Assembly: GCA_018241695.1 (NCBI GenBank)
Contig: JAFEDH010000029.1
Location: forward strand, 1-64,000
DNA: 64,000 nucleotides
Source of the DNA: Pseudomonadota bacterium
Lineage (GTDB): Bacteria; Pseudomonadota; Gammaproteobacteria; Burkholderiales; Rhodocyclaceae
Reading direction: 5' to 3'
A model generated the notes under the pieces. The model was not told where the DNA came from. It searched no databases and worked only from the letters and a program-made list of their open reading frames with translations. Of this stretch, positions 18,332 through 27,048 are shown piece after piece. The position numbers were made by a program, and so were the translations under genes. Each line of letters starts with the position of its first letter. Position 1 is the stretch's first letter.

Positions 18332-19090
18332 ATGACCGTTCTGGCAGGTAAAACAGTTCTCGTCACCGGTGCGGGTCAAGGCATCGGCCAGGGCGTAGCC
18401 ATCGCCATGGCCAAGGAGGGAGCGGCCATCGCGGTGGTTGAGATCAACGCCGCCACCGCCGCCGAAACCGTGGCGCAGATACGCGCAACGGGCGGGCAGG
18501 CGGTCGCCATTCCTTGCGATGTGCGGGATGCGATGCAGGTTCGCGCCGCTGTCACGGCCACGGTATCGGCCTTCGGTCGTCTCGACATCCTGGTCAATAA
18601 CGCACATGCCACACGGGCCGGCATTCCACTGCACAAGGTATCGGCGGAAGATCTCGCCCTCTCGATGGAATCCGGCTTTTATGCCACCTGGCACATGATG
18701 CAGGCAGCATTTCCCCATCTGTGCCGGGAGGGTGGAAAAATCATCAATTTCGGCTCCGGTGCCGGGCTCAACGGCGCCTGGGGGCAAAGCGCCTATGCCG
18801 CATCCAAGGAAGCCATACGCGGCATCAGCCGTGTAGCCGCGACCGAATGGGCACGCCATGGCATCAACGTCAATGTCATCTGCCCCGCAGCCGAATCACC
18901 CGGGGTCCGGAAATGGAAGGAAGAACTACCCAACCAGTACCGGGCCACGCTGAAAATGATCGCCCTGGGACGCTATGGCGACTGCGAGCGGGATATCGGC
19001 CGGGCCGCGGTTTTTCTCGCCAGCCCGGATGCCGACTTCATCACCGGGCAAACCCTGATGGTCGACGGTGGCTGCGTATTCGTTCGCTGA
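18332..19090 (+). CDS. Short-chain dehydrogenase/reductase (paralog B)
   Basis: A 252-residue classical SDR with TGAGQGIGQG, NNAHAT in place of NNAG, and a canonical S-x12-YAASK active site. It shares the unusual NNA-x and G-QG-GQG features with the SDR just upstream and the one at 46498, so the three are likely one subfamily. I chose the ATG at 18332 (MTVLAGKTVLVTG, preceded by GGGGA). An ATG four codons earlier is possible. The gene is convergent with the SDR/OYE operon on the other strand. Confidence 0.84.
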   Translation: MTVLAGKTVLVTGAGQGIGQGVAIAMAKEGAAIAVVEINAATAAETVAQIRATGGQAVAIPCDVRDAMQVRAAVTATVSAFGRLDILVNNAHATRAGIPLHKVSAEDLALSMESGFYATWHMMQAAFPHLCREGGKIINFGSGAGLNGAWGQSAYAASKEAIRGISRVAATEWARHGINVNVICPAAESPGVRKWKEELPNQYRATLKMIALGRYGDCERDIGRAAVFLASPDADFITGQTLMVDGGCVFVR

Positions 19091-19120
19091 GGACAAGCTT
19101 GCTGCGTTAGGGGTACGCGA

Positions 19121-20071
19121 TCAGTCCTGAAGAGCCTCGAAGGTCACCCCGGTCAGCTGTTCTGAAATCTTCCACAGGCGTTCCGCCGCTTCCATGTCCT
19201 GCCCCGCCGGCTTGATGGTGGCGATGCCGGGGGCACCCTTCATCTCGCCAAAGCCATCCGGTCCGTAGAAACCGCCGCCCCGGGCCTCTGGCGATACGGC
19301 GCCATAGACAGTGGGCAATGCCCCCGCCGAGGCCGGCTGGCCAAGAAAGGGCATCACGAACGACAGGGTCAGGCTGATCATGTGGTCACCCAGACGATAC
19401 CGGCCCAGGTTCTTTCGATTGGCGCCGATGGCGGTTCGTGCCACACCGGGATGGACGGCAATACTCATCAGGCGCTTGCCCGATGCATCGGCACGCTTTT
19501 GTAATTCGCGGGCAAAGAGCAGATTCGCCAGCTTGGTCTGGTTGTAGGGGCGCTGGCTGCTGTAAGTGCGCTCCATCTGCAGATCATCCCATTGCAGATA
19601 ACCGCGCCCATGCACCATGCTGGAAACGGTCACCACGCGGGGTGACGGTGCGGCCAGGAGCAGGGGCAGAAGCAGGCCGGTCAGGGTGAAATGCCCCAGA
19701 TGGCCAATGGCGAAGGTCAGCTCGAAACCATCGGGACTGGTGCGCCGCTCGGAGATTGGCTGAATGCCGGCATTGTTGATCAGCACATCAAGCGGTCGGC
19801 GCTCCGCCAACAGGCGGGCAGCAAAGTCCTTCACGGACTGCTGGCGACTCAGATCCAAAGGTAAAAACCGCACCCTGGCATCGGAGCGCAGCGCGCGGAT
19901 ACGCTCCAGGGCGGCATGGCCGGCCCCCTCGTTGCGATCCACCAGCAAAACCTCGGCACCCTGCCGGGCCAGCGCACGTGCCGCCTCGAAACCGATGCCA
20001 CTGGCAGCGCCGGTGATCAGGATGCGGCGGCCTGCCAGATCAGGAATATCGTGTTCGCTCCATCCGGCCAT
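19121..20071 (-). CDS. Short-chain dehydrogenase of the retinol-dehydrogenase/WWOX type
   Basis: A 316-residue SDR with TGAASGIG near residue 21, NNAG intact, and YNQTK as the Tyr-x3-Lys active-site motif. A roughly 60-residue C-terminal extension is typical for the retinol dehydrogenase-like branch. It differs clearly from the plus-strand SDR pair next door. It begins 9 nt after the stop of the OYE-family gene, so the two form an operon. This suggests successive steps on one unsaturated alcohol/ketone substrate. Confidence 0.83.
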   Translation of the reverse strand: MAGWSEHDIPDLAGRRILITGAASGIGFEAARALARQGAEVLLVDRNEGAGHAALERIRALRSDARVRFLPLDLSRQQSVKDFAARLLAERRPLDVLINNAGIQPISERRTSPDGFELTFAIGHLGHFTLTGLLLPLLLAAPSPRVVTVSSMVHGRGYLQWDDLQMERTYSSQRPYNQTKLANLLFARELQKRADASGKRLMSIAVHPGVARTAIGANRKNLGRYRLGDHMISLTLSFVMPFLGQPASAGALPTVYGAVSPEARGGGFYGPDGFGEMKGAPGIATIKPAGQDMEAAERLWKISEQLTGVTFEALQD

Positions 20072-20080
20072 GCAGAATCC

Positions 20081-21301
20081 TCAAGCGGAAGCCCGGACCC
20101 GGTTGAGGGCCGGGTCGTTGGGAGGATTCATCACGCACCAGGTGCCGGCAGGATGATAGATATAGGGAACACAACGGTTGCAGCTGGTGCAGCCCGACTG
20201 CTTGAGTTCTCCGCTGCGGAATTTGTTGACCAGTCCCGTGTCATGGATCAGCGCCCGGGCCATGACCACGCACTCGAAGCCTTCCCGCATGGCCTGTTCG
20301 ACATTGGCCATGGATTTCACTCCGCCCAGATAGGCCAGCGGCATTTTCACTGCGGCACGGATCTGGCGGGAATACTCGAGGAAATACATTTCATGGAACT
20401 GGACCTTGGGTGCGCCGATCTGGGACAGCTTGAAGAAAAACGCACCCTTCTTGCCCAGCACCTTTTCCATTTCCTCGACATTGTGATTGCTGCCGAACAT
20501 GAAAGCACCGGATTCCACATTGCGGCCGCCGGAAAGCACCAGCATGTCGGCACCCGCCGCTTCCAGCACCTTCGCGGTGACGATGCCATCCTCGACGGTG
20601 GCGCCTCCCTTGACGCCATCGGAGACATTGATCTTGGCAACCACCGCCATGTCGCTGCCGACAGCAGCCTTCACCGCGGCAAGCACGGCCGCCGGGAAAC
20701 GCGCGCGGTTTTCGGCATTGCCGCCGTATTTGTCCTTGCGCTTGTTGTTGAAGGGAGAAATGAACTGGTTGAGCAGATAGCCATGCCCCATGTGCAGCTC
20801 CACCGCATCCAGACCCGCTTCACGACAAACCCTGGCGGCTTCGACGAACTGGCCGATCACCAGGGCCATGTCGTCCTCGTTCATGGCCCGGCTGAAGTAA
20901 TTGCCAGCCAGGGCACCCGCCTTGTTGAAGCCGCCACAGGCGCTCATCAGGCGGCCAGGCACCTTGATACTGGTGACGAACAGACCGCCGTGGGTGAGCT
21001 GATAGGACATCTTGCCGCCTTCGGCATGGACCGCATCGGCCAGCGCCTTGAGGTCAGGGATGATCTCGCGCCGGATCCAGACCTGATTCGGCAGGGTGCG
21101 GCCCACCTCGGCCACTGCGCCATAAGCGGCGGTGCACAGCGCCACCCCGCCCGCGGCCATGTCCCGGTGATGCTTGACCAGAGCCTTGCTCGGCGCGCCA
21201 TCGACAACCATGCCTTCATTTGCGCCGGAACGGACGAAACGGTTGCGCAGCGTGATCGAACCGATCTGTACCGGATCGAAGGGTGATGGAACGGGGTTCA
21301 T
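20081..21301 (-). CDS. NADH:flavin oxidoreductase (old yellow enzyme family) with C-terminal Cys cluster
   Basis: A 406-residue FMN-binding TIM barrel. Family blocks include LRNRFVRSG near the start, ELHMGHGYLLNQFISPF for the active site, and LSGGRN for phosphate binding. The C-terminus carries GCTSCNRC followed eleven residues later by another cysteine. This C-x2-C-x2-C-x11-C layout recalls the iron-sulfur site of 2,4-dienoyl-CoA reductase-type enzymes. It may reduce an activated C=C bond. A perfect AGGAGG lies seven bases before the ATG. First gene of an operon with the SDR downstream. Confidence 0.87.
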   Translation of the reverse strand: MNPVPSPFDPVQIGSITLRNRFVRSGANEGMVVDGAPSKALVKHHRDMAAGGVALCTAAYGAVAEVGRTLPNQVWIRREIIPDLKALADAVHAEGGKMSYQLTHGGLFVTSIKVPGRLMSACGGFNKAGALAGNYFSRAMNEDDMALVIGQFVEAARVCREAGLDAVELHMGHGYLLNQFISPFNNKRKDKYGGNAENRARFPAAVLAAVKAAVGSDMAVVAKINVSDGVKGGATVEDGIVTAKVLEAAGADMLVLSGGRNVESGAFMFGSNHNVEEMEKVLGKKGAFFFKLSQIGAPKVQFHEMYFLEYSRQIRAAVKMPLAYLGGVKSMANVEQAMREGFECVVMARALIHDTGLVNKFRSGELKQSGCTSCNRCVPYIYHPAGTWCVMNPPNDPALNRVRASA

Positions 21302-21527
21302 GAAATTACCTCCTGATGCGTGAGATTTGTTCTTTGGCTGGAATGGCGGGAGTAAAGCCTGATCCGGCAGAACCGGAACCACCCCGGAATTGTAGCCGGA
21401 AGACTTGCCCCTCTCCCATCCCGTAGCCTCGCTACACACATTGACCGGCGCCACAGGATTGGTTTATTTTTCCGGAAAACAAAAACCATCGACACGGCAT
21501 TACGCCACCCGAACCATGGAGGAGCAC

Positions 21528-22376
21528 ATGGACGATTTTTCCAGCCTGGGTGTACAGGAGATTTTCACCAACAACAGCATCCTGGTCAGTTCATCCAGAT
21601 ATCTGAACCATCCCCTGATGCGGGAAGCATTGGCCACCGCCATGCTGCGTCGCAATGGCCGGGAGCGCCGGGTAGGCTGGGACAGCACGCCCATCGTGCG
21701 CGCCTACCGAGAGCTGCGCGATGCCGGGCATATCAACACCCTGCTGGCGGAAGAACGCAGGATCAACCCACAGCTCGATCGATGGCTGGAAGAAAAATTC
21801 ATCGCCACCTACACCCGGACCGATCTCGAAAAATACGCCGCAGGCACGCTGGGCAATATCTATTTCAATCATCTGGTGAAGATGGGATTCGATATCGACC
21901 TGGACCCGAACCTGCGTCGTGACCGCAACTGGCGCCCCGGCACCGATCTCGAGTATTACGAAACCCGGGCCGCCCAGTGCCATGACTTCGAACATCTGAT
22001 GGCCGGTACCGGTTTCGATTTCCTGGCCGAAATTCCAGCCTTCTTCATGCGCATCGAGAATGCCTTCCGTCATTTCTCGCCCGAACTCGCGGGGGAACTG
22101 TCGGCGATCCATCTGCTGCTCATCCTGCCCATGATCAGCCGCACCATGCTGCATTACCCCCGTGCCTGGCCGGTGGTATCCGAATACATGCGACGAGGCA
22201 TGGAAATCGGCCGCAACAGCGGCCCCTTCCTTCTGGCCCGCTACGAAGATCTGTTCCATCTCACGATTCCGCAGGTACGGAAAACCCTGGGCATTCCCCC
22301 CCAGCAGGAGGTGGACAACAGCGAACTGGCGAACTACTGGAGTGAAGGCGCCCAATATGGGACCATGGCGGGGTGA
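21528..22376 (+). CDS. COQ4-family protein
   Basis: A 282-residue homolog of mitochondrial COQ4. The family metal-binding motif H-D-x2-H-x11-E is intact: HDFEHL, then E eleven residues later in LAEIP. COQ4 is linked to ubiquinone synthesis, where it is reported to act at ring carbon C1. Bacterial homologs are scattered, and their role is less clear. The ATG at 21528 has GGAGG five bases upstream. The stop overlaps the moaA GTG start by four bases, an unexpected pairing with molybdenum-cofactor synthesis. It diverges from the OYE/SDR operon. Confidence 0.85.
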   Translation: MDDFSSLGVQEIFTNNSILVSSSRYLNHPLMREALATAMLRRNGRERRVGWDSTPIVRAYRELRDAGHINTLLAEERRINPQLDRWLEEKFIATYTRTDLEKYAAGTLGNIYFNHLVKMGFDIDLDPNLRRDRNWRPGTDLEYYETRAAQCHDFEHLMAGTGFDFLAEIPAFFMRIENAFRHFSPELAGELSAIHLLLILPMISRTMLHYPRAWPVVSEYMRRGMEIGRNSGPFLLARYEDLFHLTIPQVRKTLGIPPQQEVDNSELANYWSEGAQYGTMAG

Positions 22377-23437
22377 ATATCCGCGAGAACGCACCGCTTC
22401 AGCCCGCTACCGGCACTTCCCCGCCGGTAGCGGAAGTCGTGCACGACCAGCGTGGCCGGCCTTTGCGCGACCTGCGCATCTCGGTCACCGACCGCTGCAA
22501 TTTTCGCTGCCCCTATTGCATGCCCCGGGCTGTCTTCGGCTCGGGCTATCCCTATCTGAAACGTGCCGAACTGCTCAGCTTCGAGGAAATCATCCGCATC
22601 GTCCGCATCTTCACCGGTCTGGGTGTACGCAAGATCCGGCTCACGGGCGGGGAGCCCCTGCTGCGGCAGGATCTGCACAAACTCGTAGCGCAACTGGCCG
22701 AACTGCCCGGCATCGAACTGGCCCTGACCACCAATGGCGCACTGCTTGGCCAGCAGGCACGCGCCCTGAAAGCGGCCGGCCTCGATCGGGTCACCGTCAG
22801 CCTGGACGCGCTCGACGATCCCACCTTCCGCGCCATGAACGATGTGGACTTTCCGGTCGCCGGCGTGCTGGAGGGAATCGAAGCCGCGCTCGCCGCGGGG
22901 CTTGCGCCGCTCAAGATCAACATGGTGGTCAAGCGTGGCACCAACGATCATGCCGTACTGCCCATGGCCCGCCACTTTCGCAACAGCGGCATCATGCTGC
23001 GCTTCATCGAATATATGGATGTCGGTAATGCCAATGGCTGGCGCCTGGAGGATGTCGTCCCCAGTGCGGAACTGACAGCGCTCATCGGGAACGAATTTCC
23101 CATCGAACCGGTTTCCCCCGCCTATCCGGGCGAAGTTGCGGAACGCTGGCGCTACCGCGATGGCGCGGGTGAAATCGGCTTCATCTCGTCGGTGACCAAG
23201 GCCTTCTGTGGTGACTGCAACCGGCTCCGCCTCTCCATCGAGGGCGCGCTGTTCACCTGTCTTTTCGCCCACCAGGGGCACGACCTGCGCACCCTGCTGC
23301 GCAGTGGCGCCGACGACGCGGCGCTGGCCAGCGACCTCCGGGCACTCTGGCAGGCCCGTGAAGACCGCTACTCCGAATTGCGCGGCCGTACCGGCATTCC
23401 CCTGCGCAAAATCGAAATGTCCTACATCGGCGGATGA
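22373..23437 (+). CDS. moaA: GTP 3',8-cyclase MoaA
   Basis: A 354-residue radical SAM enzyme catalysing the first step of molybdenum cofactor synthesis. The N-terminal cluster ligands are C42-x3-C46-x2-C49, and the second cluster uses C279, C282 and C296. The protein ends with the required double glycine (SYIGG). The GTG start overlaps the COQ4 stop as GTGA, and the stop overlaps mobA as ATGA, so the three genes are translationally coupled. Confidence 0.95.
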   Translation: MNIRENAPLQPATGTSPPVAEVVHDQRGRPLRDLRISVTDRCNFRCPYCMPRAVFGSGYPYLKRAELLSFEEIIRIVRIFTGLGVRKIRLTGGEPLLRQDLHKLVAQLAELPGIELALTTNGALLGQQARALKAAGLDRVTVSLDALDDPTFRAMNDVDFPVAGVLEGIEAALAAGLAPLKINMVVKRGTNDHAVLPMARHFRNSGIMLRFIEYMDVGNANGWRLEDVVPSAELTALIGNEFPIEPVSPAYPGEVAERWRYRDGAGEIGFISSVTKAFCGDCNRLRLSIEGALFTCLFAHQGHDLRTLLRSGADDAALASDLRALWQAREDRYSELRGRTGIPLRKIEMSYIGG

Positions 23438-24021
23438 ACCGGCCCCGGCTCGACATTACCGGACTGATTCTTGCCGGCGGAACGGGCCGGCGCATGGGTG
23501 GCATGGACAAGGGACTGATCCCCTGGCAGGGCCGGCCCCTGGTTGCCCATGTGCTGCAACGCCTGCAACCCCAGGTGGGATCAACCCTGATCAGCGCCAA
23601 CCGCAATATCGAGCAATACGCAGCTCTGGGCTGCCCGGTTTTCCCCGACAACCGGCCGGATTACGCCGGCCCCCTGGCCGGCATCGAAGCCGGGCTGTCC
23701 GTCTGCACCACCCGCTGGCTGCTTTGTGTTCCCTGCGACACCCCGCTGCTGCCGCTTGATCTCGCCGACCGGTTGCTGGCGGAAGTCGGCCATGAAAAAG
23801 TCGCCGTTGCCACCAGCCCGGATCGCATCCATGGCACCTTCATGCTCTGCCGCCGCGATTTGCTGCCACGTCTCACCGAGTTTCTCGACCGTGGTCACCG
23901 CAAGGTGATGGACTGGCTCGAGGTCATGGATGCGGTCATGATCCGTTTTCCGGAAGAATCCGCATTCGCCAATTTCAACCAGCCACACGATCTCTCATCC
24001 CGCGACACACTTCCGCCATGA
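23434..24021 (+). CDS. mobA: Molybdenum cofactor guanylyltransferase
   Basis: A 195-residue nucleotidyltransferase that attaches GMP to molybdopterin to make the MGD cofactor. The N-terminal signature [17 protein letters not shown] is intact, as are the PCDTPLLP block and the DNRPD loop. It overlaps moaA upstream and the hydroxyacid dehydrogenase gene downstream by four bases each. Confidence 0.94.
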   Translation: MNRPRLDITGLILAGGTGRRMGGMDKGLIPWQGRPLVAHVLQRLQPQVGSTLISANRNIEQYAALGCPVFPDNRPDYAGPLAGIEAGLSVCTTRWLLCVPCDTPLLPLDLADRLLAEVGHEKVAVATSPDRIHGTFMLCRRDLLPRLTEFLDRGHRKVMDWLEVMDAVMIRFPEESAFANFNQPHDLSSRDTLPP

Positions 24022-24953
24022 AACTGCTCAGTCACATCGATCTGCCCGGCCTGAAGGAAACCCTCTCCCACGATGCCCCCGGTGTGGAACTGGTCATCAT
24101 CCCGAGCCAGGGCCCCTTGCCTTCCGATCTCGATGGCGAGATTCTGCTGACCTACATCGCGCATCCCACCAATGTCGATCAGGTGATCGCCCAATGCCCG
24201 TCCCTGCGCTGGATTCATGCCTTCGGCACTGGCGTCGACGGTTTTCCCCTGCATCTGATCGGTGACCGGCTGCTGACGGTCGGCCGTGGCGCGACCGCCG
24301 TTCCCATCGCCGAATGGATCATGGCGATGATGCTGGCGGCGGTGAAACATCTTCCGGAAAGCTGGCACCAGGCAGCCACCGGCCCCTGGCAGAGCGCCGA
24401 CCTGCAAACCCTGGCCGGACAGACTCTCGCCATCGCCGGCTTTGGCACCATCGGCCAGGCCCTCGCGCAACGCGCACACGCCTTTGGCATGACGATCCGC
24501 GCCCTCACCCGCACGCGACATGAAAGCGGCACGGCAGGCGTCATCTTCGCGGCCCACTGGAACGATCTGGTGCACGATGCCGATCATGTGGTTCTCGCCC
24601 TGCCCCTGACGAACACCACCCGCAACATGGTGGACAGCGCAGCCCTGGCGGCGATGAAGCCCGGTGCCCACCTGATCAACATCGCGCGTGGCCCCATCGT
24701 GGATCAGGATGCCCTGCGCCTTGCCCTGGACAGCGGACACCTCGCCCTTGCCTCGCTCGACACGGTGACCCCCGAACCGCTGCCCCAGGGCCACTGGCTT
24801 TACGATCATCCGCAGATCCGTCTCAGCCCGCATATTTCCTGGTCCGGCCCGGGAATGAACAAGGGTATGGTGCAACTCTTCATTGGCAACCTGCAGCGTT
24901 ATCTGAAGCAGGAAGCCCTCGAAGGTCGTGTGGATCTTGCAAGCGGCTACTGA
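24018..24953 (+). CDS. D-isomer-specific 2-hydroxyacid dehydrogenase
   Basis: A 311-residue NAD(P)-dependent enzyme. The Rossmann motif GFGTIGQ lies near residue 142, and the catalytic Arg (NIARGP), Glu (TPEPLP) and His (LSPHIS) are in order. Substrates in this family include glyoxylate, hydroxypyruvate and phosphoglycerate, and none can be chosen from sequence. Overlap with mobA makes it the last gene of the COQ4-moaA-mobA transcript. Confidence 0.85.
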   Translation: MKLLSHIDLPGLKETLSHDAPGVELVIIPSQGPLPSDLDGEILLTYIAHPTNVDQVIAQCPSLRWIHAFGTGVDGFPLHLIGDRLLTVGRGATAVPIAEWIMAMMLAAVKHLPESWHQAATGPWQSADLQTLAGQTLAIAGFGTIGQALAQRAHAFGMTIRALTRTRHESGTAGVIFAAHWNDLVHDADHVVLALPLTNTTRNMVDSAALAAMKPGAHLINIARGPIVDQDALRLALDSGHLALASLDTVTPEPLPQGHWLYDHPQIRLSPHISWSGPGMNKGMVQLFIGNLQRYLKQEALEGRVDLASGY

Positions 24954-25013
24954 AAACCCGGTTGGCCGGTCATCGGCTCCACCGGTTCAGGAGCACGGCA
25001 GAACACCGCCCGT

Positions 25014-26057
25014 TCAGATTTCAAAGTCGGCAGAAATCTCGTCGTAGCGCCAGCTCTGGTTACGGCCGTTCCGTTTGGCAAAATAGAGCGCGCGATCCGC
25101 ATTGGCGAGCAGGGTATCAACATCGTTGCCCTGTCGATACTGGGCAATACCGAAACTGCAACTGAGTGGAACCCGCGTGTCAGTATGATGTAAATCGAGG
25201 GTGGCGATGGCGATACGCACGCCCTCTGCCCGTACCTTGGCCTGGATGGCATTGCAATCCAGCATCAAAATCACGAACTCCTCGCCGCCGATGCGAAACA
25301 GGCGGTCGGTGGCCCGGATGTGCTTCTGGACCACTGCGCAGATGGCGATCAGCGCCCGGTCCCCCACTGCATGGCCAAAACGGTCGTTCACCTCCTTGAA
25401 GCGGTCCACATCGAGCATCACGAAACTTAGCTGGCCCTGCCCCCGGCGCACGAGCAGATCGAACTGCACCCGGGCATAGTCGAAAAAGGCGCGCCGGTTG
25501 CCGGTTCCGGTCAGAGGATCGCTCATGGACAGATCCTCGGCCCGGCGCAGCGCAGCCTCCAGCCGTGCTTCATTCTGCTTCATGCCGGTAATGTCGACGG
25601 CTGTCTCCATCCTTGCCAGCCGGCCATCCACCCAGGTGATGGCGATATCACGACACTGGTACCAATGCTTGTTGACCGTATTCTGGAATTCCCAGACATA
25701 CACACCATTGGGCTGCCCCGTGCGATCGACAAGCCGGTGATTGGTACAAAACGAGCACGGCGAATCCTGGTCCGCCTGCAGGTACTGGAAACATTTTTTG
25801 TCACTGACCTCACCCCAGACCTTACGGCCGTAGGCATTGACGAAAATCAGCTCGTAGGTCTCCATGTCGGCCACATAAACCAGGGCATCGACCGAATCCA
25901 GCACTTTCACGATGCTCTGCAACGCCAGCTTCTGCACGTCCGGATGTGGCAGCAACGTCTCGCCCGCAGGGGCAGGAATGGCGTGTGAAGCCGGCTGATG
26001 TTCCTCTCCGCCGAAATGCTGTCTCATGAGCAGTCCATCACGCTTGAAATGCTGCAA
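25014..26057 (-). CDS. PAS-GGEEF diguanylate cyclase
   Basis: A 347-residue cytosolic signalling protein. A PAS domain (about residues 50-165) holds a C-x11-C-x2-C group (KKCF to PCSFC) seen in many bacterial diguanylate cyclases. The GGDEF domain follows from SDPLTGTGNRR to the end. The active motif is GGEEF, and an RATD inhibitory I-site lies five residues before it, so product inhibition by c-di-GMP is expected. The start may instead be the ATG ten codons in (26027). No effector gene adjoins it. Confidence 0.88.
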   Translation of the reverse strand: MQHFKRDGLLMRQHFGGEEHQPASHAIPAPAGETLLPHPDVQKLALQSIVKVLDSVDALVYVADMETYELIFVNAYGRKVWGEVSDKKCFQYLQADQDSPCSFCTNHRLVDRTGQPNGVYVWEFQNTVNKHWYQCRDIAITWVDGRLARMETAVDITGMKQNEARLEAALRRAEDLSMSDPLTGTGNRRAFFDYARVQFDLLVRRGQGQLSFVMLDVDRFKEVNDRFGHAVGDRALIAICAVVQKHIRATDRLFRIGGEEFVILMLDCNAIQAKVRAEGVRIAIATLDLHHTDTRVPLSCSFGIAQYRQGNDVDTLLANADRALYFAKRNGRNQSWRYDEISADFEI

Positions 26058-26091
26058 AAAGATCCATGCCGGTCATGCACGGCCCCGGCGT

Positions 26092-27006
26092 CTATCCCTC
26101 CGGAAACGCAAAATCCAGCCGGCCCTTCACAACCGGCGGACACCAATAGTATCCCCCTGAAACGGGTCGGCTGAAACGGAACAACGCATCGACGATACCA
26201 TCCTCCAGACCAGCCATGCGCCGCATCTGTACCTCGAAGGCGTCGAGGGTATGGCCAAAGGCCACGAACAGCAGACCGCCACTGCGCCCTTCGGTCCAGG
26301 GCATGGAACGACGCAGGATGAAAGCCTCGGGAGAAAAACTCTCCTGCGCGGTACGCTTGACATGAGCGGACTCCGGCGCATCATCCAGTTCCTCGTTGTC
26401 ATCACGGCGGCGGCCGATGGCATCGTCCTGCTCGCTGCGCGGCAATGCGTGGAAGGCCGGAAAGTCATGCACCCACTGCTGAACCGCAACAAAACTGCCT
26501 CCATCGTCGGTACAGGCCGCGGCCACGGCATCCTCACCCACCGGATTTTCCGTGCCGTCTTCATAGCCGGTCAGGTCGCGCCCGTCATCATGTTTAAAGG
26601 CATCGACCACATGGTCGAGGCGAAACGCCGTGCCGAGAATTTTTTCCAGCGTGTGAGTGCGATGCATCAGCTCGCCGCGATCATCGCCCCGCAGCCAGAT
26701 CCACAAGGCATCCTGGGTGGAAGGCACATCGAATCCGGCACCATGCATGGCGGGGAAAACTCGCAGGCCCGGGACGGATCGGCCCAGTGCCTGCAGCAGT
26801 GAAAGCCCCGCTCCGACCACCGTAGACACGCCATCGGCGGCCACTGCCAGCGCCTTGATTCCGGTACGTGGATCACCACCCGGCGTCACACTGAAAAACA
26901 GGTAGCGCCCCAATGGAGGCAGTGGCGCCAGAATGCCTGGCTGGGGCACTCCACCTCGCTTCACTTCCTTGTTACCCGCCGCCTTGCCCATATTTTCTCT
27001 TCCCAT
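26092..27006 (-). CDS. Dyp-type heme peroxidase (YfeX-like)
   Basis: A 304-residue B-type dye-decolourising peroxidase without a Tat or Sec signal, hence cytoplasmic. It shows the distal GYEDGTENP motif, the proximal heme histidine in ESAHVKRT, and the catalytic arginine region RSMPWTEG. I start at the ATG at 27006, which has GGGAGG close upstream. An earlier ATG at 27039 adds eleven residues. It lies 43 nt after the permease gene on the same strand. Confidence 0.87.
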   Translation of the reverse strand: MGRENMGKAAGNKEVKRGGVPQPGILAPLPPLGRYLFFSVTPGGDPRTGIKALAVAADGVSTVVGAGLSLLQALGRSVPGLRVFPAMHGAGFDVPSTQDALWIWLRGDDRGELMHRTHTLEKILGTAFRLDHVVDAFKHDDGRDLTGYEDGTENPVGEDAVAAACTDDGGSFVAVQQWVHDFPAFHALPRSEQDDAIGRRRDDNEELDDAPESAHVKRTAQESFSPEAFILRRSMPWTEGRSGGLLFVAFGHTLDAFEVQMRRMAGLEDGIVDALFRFSRPVSGGYYWCPPVVKGRLDFAFPEG

Positions 27007-27048
27007 CGTCCCTCCCGGAACCATCGTTTCAGGAATCATTGTGCCAAA

